Source of the DNA: Sphingomonadales bacterium
GTDB lineage: Bacteria > Bacteroidota > Bacteroidia > UBA7662
Length of the DNA stretch: 6,574 bases
Reading direction: 5' to 3'
Assembly: GCA_016872125.1 (NCBI GenBank)
Contig: VHBD01000085.1
Coordinates: 1-6,574 of the forward strand
Shown here one piece after another: positions 1 to 5,876 of the stretch. Both the position numbers and the translations under genes were made by a program. The notes beneath the pieces are model-generated. The model was not told the DNA's origin. It was given only the letters and a program-made list of their open reading frames with translations, and made no database searches. Each line of letters begins with the position of its first letter. Positions within the stretch are counted from its first letter, which is position 1.

Positions 1-306
1 CAGCACGATGGCGGCACCCCCAGGAAGTCCTTGTTCAGCGTCGTGCCAATGTTGACGGTTCAATCGAAAAGCCTCTCGAATCCTGCGCCGAATCAGGTTG
101 CGGTCCACCGCCCGCTTAAAACGTCGCTTAGGTACCGAAATGCCCAAGCGTATGCCCAACGGCGGCTTTTCCACGCTTTGGACGAATTCATCCGGTTCCT
201 TATACCGAAATTGAAAAGGGAATAAAAAGAAAGATTTGCCTTCGCCAAAAACCTTGTCAAAGGCCCCATGGCCGCGCAAACTGGGCTGGCCTTGATGGGT
301 TGGCAT
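1..306 (-). CDS. rnpA: Ribonuclease P protein component, 3' end cut by window edge
   Basis: This is the protein subunit of RNase P, which helps the catalytic RNA bind pre-tRNA and remove the 5' leader in the cytoplasm. Reading the complement from an ATG at 306 gives 102 codons open to the window edge. The family signature is clear: KRRFKRAVDRN at residues 60-70, continuing into LIRRRIREAFR (71-81), which is the basic RNR helix that contacts the RNA. The segment around residues 14-35 (GAFDKVFGEGKSFFLFPF...) matches the N-terminal strand region of the family. The usual length is about 110-130 residues, so only a short C-terminal piece is missing. It starts 17 bp after the rpmH stop, the classic rpmH-rnpA order, and is probably co-transcribed with it. 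No strong ribosome binding site is visible, so the start rests on family fit and on the position of the rpmH stop. Confidence 0.93.
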   Translation of the reverse strand, partial: MPTHQGQPSLRGHGAFDKVFGEGKSFFLFPFQFRYKEPDEFVQSVEKPPLGIRLGISVPKRRFKRAVDRNLIRRRIREAFRLNRQHWHDAEQGLPGGAAIVL

Positions 307-323
307 GGTTGGGATGCCGACGA

Positions 324-482
324 TCAGGCCTTGTGGCGACGTTCGCTGGAAACCGAGAGCTTCTTGCGGCCTTTGGCCCTGCGGCGGTTCAAAACAGCCC
401 TTCCATTGGCCGTTTCCATACGAGAACGGAACCCGTGCTTGTTGCGGCGTTTGCGGTTGGAGGGCTGGAACGTGCGTTTCAT
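324..482 (-). CDS. rpmH: 50S ribosomal protein L34
   Basis: L34 is a small, very basic protein of the large ribosomal subunit that binds 23S rRNA. The 52-residue product starts MKRTFQPSNRKRRNKHGFRS and continues with NGRAVLNRRRAKGRKKLSVS (25-44), near-identical to the family consensus. The tail SERRHKA is the Bacteroidota-type extension; the E. coli protein is 46 residues. The reading frame stays open upstream to an ATG at 557, but the extra 25 residues have no family counterpart and would cross the candidate promoter box at 509-516, so the ATG at 482 is chosen. It is the first gene of the rpmH-rnpA operon and is transcribed away from the M61 peptidase gene. Confidence 0.97.
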   Translation of the reverse strand: MKRTFQPSNRKRRNKHGFRSRMETANGRAVLNRRRAKGRKKLSVSSERRHKA

Positions 483-508
483 GGTGATGTGCGATTTGCG
501 AAAGGATG

Positions 509-516
509 CAAAGATA
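509..516 (-). promoter_or_regulatory. Candidate -7 promoter box for rpmH-rnpA
   Basis: The minus strand reads TATCTTTG, an exact match to the Bacteroidota -7 consensus TAnnTTTG. It ends 26 nt before the rpmH ATG, so the leader would be short (about 20 nt). At the expected -33 position (plus-strand 536-539, CGCC) there is no TTTG, so the assignment rests on the -7 match and its position. It is inferred, not measured. Confidence 0.5.
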
Positions 517-544
517 CGCCTTTTCGGTTGATTTTCGCCATCGT

Positions 545-552
545 TACCTTTG
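545..552 (+). promoter_or_regulatory. Candidate -7 promoter box for the M61 peptidase gene
   Basis: TACCTTTG is an exact match to TAnnTTTG and ends 20 nt before the ATG at 573. A TTTT at 521-524, with a 20-nt spacer, is a 3-of-4 match to the -33 TTTG element at the expected distance. The site lies inside the in-frame extension upstream of the chosen start, which supports starting the peptidase at 573. Confidence 0.5.
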
Positions 553-572
553 GACAAACCTTAACCATTCCT

Positions 573-2552
573 ATGCCACCCATTCACTATTCCATAGGGG
601 CCGACCCCATAAGGCCGCGTCATTTGAAGGTCCGCATGGAATGGACGGGATCGGGAGGGCAGACAACCCTGCGCCTACCGCAATGGAGGCCTGGACGCTA
701 TGAGCAAGGGAATTTTACCCGGAATCTGGTGGCCTTGCAGGTCATATCCCCTTCGGGGGTTTCTCCTTCGGGGGCCATGGACAACCCAAGGTCCAATGCC
801 CCCCTACGCCTCACCAAAACGACAGCCTCGGAATGGGTCCTGCAACATGAGCTTGATGCTCGCCTGGCAATTGAATATAGCTATTTCGCAAACCAACCCG
901 ATGCCGGGGCCTGCTGGGTGGACCCGGAGCTCCTGTACGTGAACCCGGTGCATTGTTGCCTGTATATCCCTGGCCAAGAACATGAACCCTGTACCCTGCA
1001 GGTGGATGCCGGGTCTGGTGCCGGCCTGCGGCAAGTCGCCATCGCATTGCCCAGTGAAGGAGAGCAGCGTTACGCAGCTTCTTCTTTCCACGAAATGGTG
1101 GACAGCCCCTTCCTCGTATCCTCCAAGCTTCATGAAATACGTTGGGCGACCGAAGGTGTAAATTTTGTGTTATGGATTCATGGGGCGGAATTCCCTGAAG
1201 GCGATGAGAGCGGGCGTATTCTCCGGGATTTCCAGGCCTTCTGCTGCGAACAAATTTTGACCATGGGTTCGTTCCCGGTGGATACTTTCCATTTCATGCT
1301 GCTGGCCCTGCCTTTTTCTTTTTATCACGGCGTGGAGCATTTACGTTCCACCGTCTTGGCCTTAGGCCCTCAACAACACCTTTGGACCAGCCTATACAAA
1401 GAGCTGATGGGGGTGGCATCGCATGAACTCTTTCATGCCTGGAATATCAAGAGCTTTCGCCCCGATGTTCTGCAAACCTACCGCTACGAAGGGCTTATGT
1501 TCAGCGAATTAGGCTATGTTTACGAAGGATTCACCACGTATTACGGGGACTTATTTTTGGCACGTTGTGGCGTCCTAAATTTCGAGGAATACCTCGACGA
1601 AGTGAATGCGTATCTCCTGCGTCACACCGTAAACTACGGACGGTACAACCACGGGCTGCACGAGTCTTCCATGGATACCTGGGTGGACGGGTACAGCAGC
1701 TTGCATTCGGCACCGCATCGCCGAGTTTCCATTTATGCCGAAGGGATGCTCCAAGCCCTTCATTTGGATTTAACATTGCGCCATTACAGCGGTAATACCC
1801 TAAGCTTGGACGATTTGATGCGGTTCCTGTGGCAAGAACATGGCCGTAACCCGCAGCAAGGGTACGGTGAAGCTAAGCTCATAAATTGGTGTGAGCGGCA
1901 CCTTCCTGCGGCCTGCGATTGGAACTTGTACTTCCAAGAACATTATGCCCAGGCCATGTCCCTGGAAAAACGTTTGGGGGCCATGGTCCGCACAGTGGGT
2001 TGCGAAATGATCGTTGGCCCTTGCGAAGACTCGATCAAGCGGTATATGGGTCTTCAAATGCTCTGGAACAAAGGTCTGCCCACAGTGGAACATACGGTTC
2101 CCGGCTCTCCTGCGGCTATGGCAGGATTAGGCCCCGGGGATCGATGGTTGGCTTGGCAAATCGTAGGCCATGAATTGGCAACATCCGTTGATTCAAGGCC
2201 CCTCATTCTGGATCAGGATCGCAACGCTATTCTTAGTGTTCCCGATGATTCATCCGATTTGCAGGCCAAGGCTAGGAAAATATTGCGGGAAACCCTCGTT
2301 AGAGCGGTGGGGGAACCTTTTGCATCGGTGGTGTGGCACGATGCAAATCCGGATCCAAGTTCCCTGTCCGTGGAAGCGGAGCAGGCCCTCGCGGTGCTCC
2401 ATGCCAATAGCCTAGGTCATTACAGCATCGCGTGGATGAAGGGTGTGGACGGGATAGACTTTTATAACCACTACAAAATCACACCCGACCAGAAAGCTAC
2501 CGCGGAGCAATTGGCCACCCGCGCAGCTTGGATGGCTTCCGTGACTCGTTAG
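573..2552 (+). CDS. M61 family metallopeptidase (glycyl aminopeptidase-like) with PDZ-like region
   Basis: A 659-residue zinc peptidase of MEROPS family M61, whose characterised members are aminopeptidases preferring N-terminal Gly or Ala; the substrate here is unknown. The M61 N-terminal beta domain covers about residues 1-190. The catalytic domain contains HELFHAWN, with zinc ligands H284 and H288 and catalytic E285. The third ligand is predicted to be E318 in YEGFTTYYGD. SIYAEGM (Y388) matches the conserved YxxG segment. A PDZ-like stretch starts near H507 (VPGSPAAMAGLGPGD, 509-523); the remainder is divergent. The frame is open back to 300, but that part overlaps rpmH antisense. From the ATG at 573 the first strand (IHYSI) fits the family N-terminus. 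No signal peptide is seen, so it is probably cytoplasmic. An in-frame TTG at 528 would add a short hydrophobic stretch but is less likely. It converges with rho. Confidence 0.92.
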   Translation: MPPIHYSIGADPIRPRHLKVRMEWTGSGGQTTLRLPQWRPGRYEQGNFTRNLVALQVISPSGVSPSGAMDNPRSNAPLRLTKTTASEWVLQHELDARLAIEYSYFANQPDAGACWVDPELLYVNPVHCCLYIPGQEHEPCTLQVDAGSGAGLRQVAIALPSEGEQRYAASSFHEMVDSPFLVSSKLHEIRWATEGVNFVLWIHGAEFPEGDESGRILRDFQAFCCEQILTMGSFPVDTFHFMLLALPFSFYHGVEHLRSTVLALGPQQHLWTSLYKELMGVASHELFHAWNIKSFRPDVLQTYRYEGLMFSELGYVYEGFTTYYGDLFLARCGVLNFEEYLDEVNAYLLRHTVNYGRYNHGLHESSMDTWVDGYSSLHSAPHRRVSIYAEGMLQALHLDLTLRHYSGNTLSLDDLMRFLWQEHGRNPQQGYGEAKLINWCERHLPAACDWNLYFQEHYAQAMSLEKRLGAMVRTVGCEMIVGPCEDSIKRYMGLQMLWNKGLPTVEHTVPGSPAAMAGLGPGDRWLAWQIVGHELATSVDSRPLILDQDRNAILSVPDDSSDLQAKARKILRETLVRAVGEPFASVVWHDANPDPSSLSVEAEQALAVLHANSLGHYSIAWMKGVDGIDFYNHYKITPDQKATAEQLATRAAWMASVTR

Positions 2553-2555
2553 GCG

Positions 2556-4298
2556 TTAACCGCGGTTCATCGACATCAGGAACTCTTCGTTGGACAAAGT
2601 ACCGCGCATGTGATTAAGCAAGAGCTCCATCGCTTCTTGAGAAGTCATATCAGCGAAATGATTGCGCAGGATGTACATTTTCTTGAGCATGTCTTTGTCC
2701 ATCAACAAATCGTCACGTCGTGTGGAGGATGCCGTCACGTCAATGGCTGGGTAAATACGCTTGTTGGACAATTTGCGGTCAAGTTGCAATTCCATGTTAC
2801 CGGTCCCTTTGAATTCCTCAAAGATTACCTCATCCATTTTGGAACCGGTATCAATCAAGGCAGTGGCAAGGATAGTCAACGAACCACCTCCTTCGATGTT
2901 ACGAGCGGCGCCAAAGAATCGCTTGGGCTTGTGCAATGCGTTAGCATCAACCCCGCCGGATAGAATCTTACCGGAGGCAGGTTGAACGGTGTTGTATGCT
3001 CTTGCTAAGCGTGTTATGGAGTCCAAAAGGATGACCACGTCGTGCCCGCATTCCACCATTCTCTTGGCCTTCTCGAGCACTAGATTGGCGATACGAACAT
3101 GCTTATCTGCGGGCTCATCAAAGGTCGAGGCAATGACTTCGGCATTCACCGACCTTGCCATATCGGTGACCTCCTCAGGGCGCTCATCAATCAACAAGAC
3201 AATGAGGTAAACTTCCGGATGATTGAATGAAATGGAATTCGCTACATCCTTGAGAAGGATGGTTTTACCCGTTTTGGGTTGGGCCACAATGAGTCCCCGT
3301 TGCCCTTTGCCAATGGGCGTGAACAAATCCATAATCCGCATGGAGAGATTCTCGGCGCGATGGGTTAAACGGAGTTGCTCGTTTGGAAAAAGGGGTGTCA
3401 AATAATCGAAAGGAACACGGTCCCTAATCTCGGCCGGGCTCAGGCCGTTGATGCTCTCCACCCCAGTGAGGATATAATACTTCTCACCTTCCCGCGGTGG
3501 TCTAACCTTGGCCCGAATGGTATCGCCCGGTTTGAGGCTGAAACTTTTGATCATGTGCCCGGGCACATAGACATCATCAGGGGAATTGAGGTAATGGTAA
3601 TCGGAAGAACGCAGGTAGCCAAAGCCATCCGGGGTAGGCTCCAAAACGCCTTCGATTTGAATCACCGATTCGAAGGCGTAGCGATCCGAAGGCTTGGGAT
3701 CACGCTTCTCCCATTCTCTGTTACGGTTTGCCTGGGGATTACGAGTATCTTGAGGACCTCCTTGTCGGGACTCATTTCGAGGCGACGCACCAGGCCGGAA
3801 ATCACCCCGCTGTTCGTTTCGAGGATCAACTCCGTGACCAGCCTTGAAACCCTGCCTCTCTGCAAATCCCTGCCTTTCGGAAGGTGACCCTCCTTGCCGC
3901 GGAGCAAATCGATCTGTGGAATGAGGGCCGGACCCTTCTTCTTGACGGAGTCCACGAGATCTTCTAGGAGCAGCATCTTGGGGACCGGAAGGAGACCCGG
4001 ATGAAGGACCTGACTCGGAACCTTCTGAAGCTTCTTCTTGCTCATCCCCACCTTGCCCCTCTTCAGACGGAAGATTGGTGGCCAAAGGAATGGCGTCGAA
4101 CGCAAATTCAGAGGCGGTTTCGGGCTCTGGTTCCGGAATAACGGGCTCTGGTCCTGTTTCGATTTCGGGCAAAATCGCTCGCTTTGCAGGATCCATGGGT
4201 GGGCGACCTCTTGGGCGGCGTGGCTCAACTTGGACTGGCTCGGTTACTGTCTCGGCTTGGACCTTGCGAGGTCGGCCTCTACCTTTGGATTCGGACAC
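2556..4298 (-). CDS. rho: Transcription termination factor Rho with long disordered N-terminal arm
   Basis: Rho is the hexameric RNA-dependent ATPase/translocase that ends transcription at untranslated, C-rich RNA. The 580-residue product has a low-complexity arm (about 1-203), a cold-shock-like primary RNA-binding domain (about 208-283, with DGFGYLR at 224-230), and the RecA-like motor (about 300-560). The motor has Walker A AQPKTGKT (339-346), the Walker B region VVILLDSITRLARAYN (421-436), the Q-loop GKILSGGVDANAL (443-455), and the R-loop area TGSKMDEVI (484-492). All core motifs are intact. The arm holds two AT-hook-like cores (GRGRPRK 6-12, RPRGRPP 28-34), an acidic Pro/Glu stretch (44-95) and an Arg/Gly/Gln/Ser-rich stretch (110-203), including tandem ERQGF (141-145, 147-151). 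I do not see the helical Rho_N domain. The start is GTG; a TAA at 4308-4310 in frame prevents extension. Met35 is an alternative start but would remove both AT-hooks. Confidence 0.97.
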   Translation of the reverse strand: MSESKGRGRPRKVQAETVTEPVQVEPRRPRGRPPMDPAKRAILPEIETGPEPVIPEPEPETASEFAFDAIPLATNLPSEEGQGGDEQEEASEGSESGPSSGSPSGPQDAAPRRSRGLRQEEGSGPHSTDRFAPRQGGSPSERQGFAERQGFKAGHGVDPRNEQRGDFRPGASPRNESRQGGPQDTRNPQANRNREWEKRDPKPSDRYAFESVIQIEGVLEPTPDGFGYLRSSDYHYLNSPDDVYVPGHMIKSFSLKPGDTIRAKVRPPREGEKYYILTGVESINGLSPAEIRDRVPFDYLTPLFPNEQLRLTHRAENLSMRIMDLFTPIGKGQRGLIVAQPKTGKTILLKDVANSISFNHPEVYLIVLLIDERPEEVTDMARSVNAEVIASTFDEPADKHVRIANLVLEKAKRMVECGHDVVILLDSITRLARAYNTVQPASGKILSGGVDANALHKPKRFFGAARNIEGGGSLTILATALIDTGSKMDEVIFEEFKGTGNMELQLDRKLSNKRIYPAIDVTASSTRRDDLLMDKDMLKKMYILRNHFADMTSQEAMELLLNHMRGTLSNEEFLMSMNRG

Positions 4299-4474
4299 AA
4301 TAAGGATTTAGAGGAGTGGATAATTAAAAAATCGAAATTTTGAACAACCTCGGTAAGGTTATTCGCAGCAGGATTCCAAGGATTGGATCAAGTTTATTGA
4401 TAAAATTGGGAATTAAGGGGGAAGAACCGGATTATCGAATATTCCGAATGGGTTCGTGATTTCCTGCCCTTAGA
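4299..4474 (-). promoter_or_regulatory. Predicted rho 5' leader: C-rich, G-poor, with hairpin
   Basis: If transcription starts just downstream of the -7 box at 4480-4487, rho has an untranslated leader of about 175 nt. By count, the minus-strand RNA over 4299-4474 has 44 C and 21 G. The 50 nt at 4381-4430 have 16 C and 3 G, the composition expected of a Rho-loading (rut) region. No ATG is present in the leader on this strand, so no ATG-started leader peptide. A 9-bp hairpin (4342-4364) sits 43 nt before the GTG. Autogenous control of rho through its leader is known in E. coli; here it is inferred from composition only. Confidence 0.45.
4342..4364 (-). promoter_or_regulatory. Hairpin in the rho leader
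   Basis: On the minus strand GAATAACCT pairs with AGGTTGTTC around a 5-nt loop (TACCG): nine base pairs, one of them U-G. A U6 run follows, but about 10 nt after the stem, so this is not a canonical intrinsic terminator. It could be an attenuator or structural element of the rho leader, or chance. Confidence 0.35.
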
Positions 4475-4479
4475 ATGAT

Positions 4480-4511
4480 CAAAAGTAAATTGCTCTTCTT
4501 ATATTTCCAAA
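4480..4511 (-). promoter_or_regulatory. rho: Candidate rho promoter (-33 TTTG, N20, -7 TACTTTTG)
   Basis: On the minus strand, TTTG (plus-strand 4508-4511) and TACTTTTG (plus-strand 4480-4487) are separated by exactly 20 nt. This is a full match to the Bacteroidota consensus TTTG-N19-21-TAnnTTTG and the best promoter in the window. It faces rho and lies only 24 bp from the start of the divergent TPR gene, so the two genes share this regulatory space. No comparably good plus-strand box was found for the TPR gene; TATATTTC at 4500-4507 is one base off. Confidence 0.65.
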
Positions 4512-4535
4512 GAAATTATCAATTTTTGGCTAAAA

Positions 4536-5828
4536 TTGAAAAAAAATCTAGGTTTTCCGCAAATCTTTCTGAGCGTACTATGCTGCTTGGCTTTGGTCGC
4601 CATGGATCACCTGGCACAGAACCCTAGCAAACCCTCGAATACCCCGCCCAAACAAGCCCAGGAAATCCTCCGAAAAGCCGAAGAGGTATACAAGGAACGG
4701 CCTCATGAAGCCCTACGCCTCCTGCAACAAGTTCCGGTTCCAAGCAAATTACCCGAGAAGCTACGTGGGGAGTATTATCTCATCAAAGCCAAAAGTTACC
4801 AGGTTCAAAACAAAAGCCACCAGTGCATTACCGAAGCGCTTAAGGCAGTGGAAATCCTGACCCGCACCAACGACAGCAGCGGACTGATGAGCTGTTACAT
4901 CTTGAAAGGAAATGCATATTACCGATTGCTCGCTTTGACCGCATCGGCCGAATCCTATTTACAAGGCATACAATTGGCCAGGAAATTGGGGCGAAAAGAT
5001 GCGATTAACGCTGTAACATTGAATTTAGGTAATATTTACGCGCAGCAAAAAGATTGGTCCAACGCCAACCGGTATTACCAACAGGCCTTGACGCAATACA
5101 AGGCCGAAAATGACCCGTCAATGATAAGCTATGTATACAATAATTTGGGAGTTATCGCTGAAATGACAGGGAAATTTTCAGCGGCTTTATCAAACTATAA
5201 CAATGCACTCAAAATTGATATTGACAACAAAGATACCCTTGCGATCAGTTCTGATTTGTGCAATATTTCCGAGGTCTATTCCAAAACTGGTAAGTATACC
5301 AAAGCCATGGAAGGGTATCGCCAAAGTCTCTCGCTGGCGAAGATTATTCAAAACGATGAATATATCGCTCAAATCCTCGCCAAAAAAGCAGAATGCCTGC
5401 ACCGAGTGAAAGGATCTCGCGATTCCATAACGGCCTGGTGCACGGAGGTCATCCGGCTCTTTGAAACCAATGTCTGCGATGATTTGCTCGTGCTCCGTCG
5501 CGCCCATGCCTTGATGGCCGAAGTGGTAGCCGAATCCTCAAATCCACGACAAGCCATGGTTCATTTCAAGGCTTGGAGAGAACTGGATAGCCTTATCATG
5601 TCCAAGGAATCCGACAAACGCCTCTTGGAGATTCAAGCCTCCTACAACTCCGAACATTTGCAGCGTCAAACCGATCAATTGGCCTTCGAAAAGTCCCTCA
5701 TGCAGGTCCAACAGGAGCGCTTGCAGGCCATCAACATGGCCCTGATTGTCAGCATTTTGTTGGTGATTATGGCAGGTGTCTTGGTGTACGTTTGGAAGAA
5801 ACCATCACACTCAGGCGAAGAGGGCTGA
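4536..5828 (+). CDS. TPR-repeat protein with signal sequence, coiled coil and C-terminal membrane helix
   Basis: A 430-residue protein of unknown specific function. From a TTG start it has a basic N-terminus (MKKN) and a hydrophobic stretch (about residues 8-23) that looks like a signal peptide. An ATG at 4602 (residue 23) would lose it, so TTG is preferred. Tetratricopeptide-type helical pairs run from about 42 to 310; the clearest are 160-190 (LNLGNIYAQQKDWSNANRYY), 200-228 (NNLGVIAEMTGKFSAALSNY) and 240-268. Residues about 355-398 are charged and Gln-rich, probably a coiled coil, followed by a membrane helix (about 399-420) and a short cytoplasmic tail, KKPSHSGEEG. TPR-coiled coil-membrane is the input half of many Bacteroidota sensor kinases and LuxR-type regulators, but here no kinase or DNA-binding domain follows. 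The gene ends with adjacent TGA and TAA stops, 48 bp before serS. A protein-binding scaffold or sensor-like role is inference. Confidence 0.85.
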   Translation: MKKNLGFPQIFLSVLCCLALVAMDHLAQNPSKPSNTPPKQAQEILRKAEEVYKERPHEALRLLQQVPVPSKLPEKLRGEYYLIKAKSYQVQNKSHQCITEALKAVEILTRTNDSSGLMSCYILKGNAYYRLLALTASAESYLQGIQLARKLGRKDAINAVTLNLGNIYAQQKDWSNANRYYQQALTQYKAENDPSMISYVYNNLGVIAEMTGKFSAALSNYNNALKIDIDNKDTLAISSDLCNISEVYSKTGKYTKAMEGYRQSLSLAKIIQNDEYIAQILAKKAECLHRVKGSRDSITAWCTEVIRLFETNVCDDLLVLRRAHALMAEVVAESSNPRQAMVHFKAWRELDSLIMSKESDKRLLEIQASYNSEHLQRQTDQLAFEKSLMQVQQERLQAINMALIVSILLVIMAGVLVYVWKKPSHSGEEG

Positions 5829-5849
5829 TAAGGAAGGGTTGAATTGGAA

Positions 5850-5857
5850 TAAATTTG
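5850..5857 (+). promoter_or_regulatory. Candidate -7 promoter box for serS
   Basis: TAAATTTG exactly matches TAnnTTTG and ends 19 nt before the serS ATG, nearly the same spacing as at the M61 peptidase gene. No good TTTG lies at the -33 position, so the site may be weak, or serS may also be reached by read-through from the TPR gene 48 bp upstream. Confidence 0.4.
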
Positions 5858-5876
5858 CTCTTCAATCCTAGCTTCC

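Noticed and set aside
31..531. Plus-strand ORFs of 60-87 codons across the left end
   Set aside because: They lie antisense to rnpA and rpmH, which have clear family signatures; none resembles a known protein.
300..572. 91-codon in-frame extension of the M61 peptidase from an ATG at 300
   Set aside because: It runs antisense through all of rpmH, has no peptidase-family counterpart, and would put the candidate promoter inside the gene.
2558..2567. Perfect 10-bp palindrome AACCGCGGTT at the end of rho
   Set aside because: It encodes the last residues Asn-Arg-Gly and the start of the stop codon of rho, has no loop for an RNA hairpin, and has no U-tract, so it is not a terminator.
3662..4228. 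188-codon minus-strand ORF in another frame within rho, and a 170-codon plus-strand ORF at 3375-3887
   Set aside because: Both are shadows of the rho coding frame, which is conserved from the RNA-binding domain onward; the low-complexity arm keeps other frames open by chance.
4315..4323. DnaA-box-like TTATCCACT on the minus strand near the rho start
   Set aside because: It is a single site, one base off the TTATCCACA consensus, with no cluster, no dnaA/dnaN neighbour and no other origin signs.
4531..4538. TAAAATTG as a possible -7 box for the TPR gene
   Set aside because: It is one base off TAnnTTTG and contains the proposed TTG start codon; using it would force the ATG at 4602 and lose the signal peptide.
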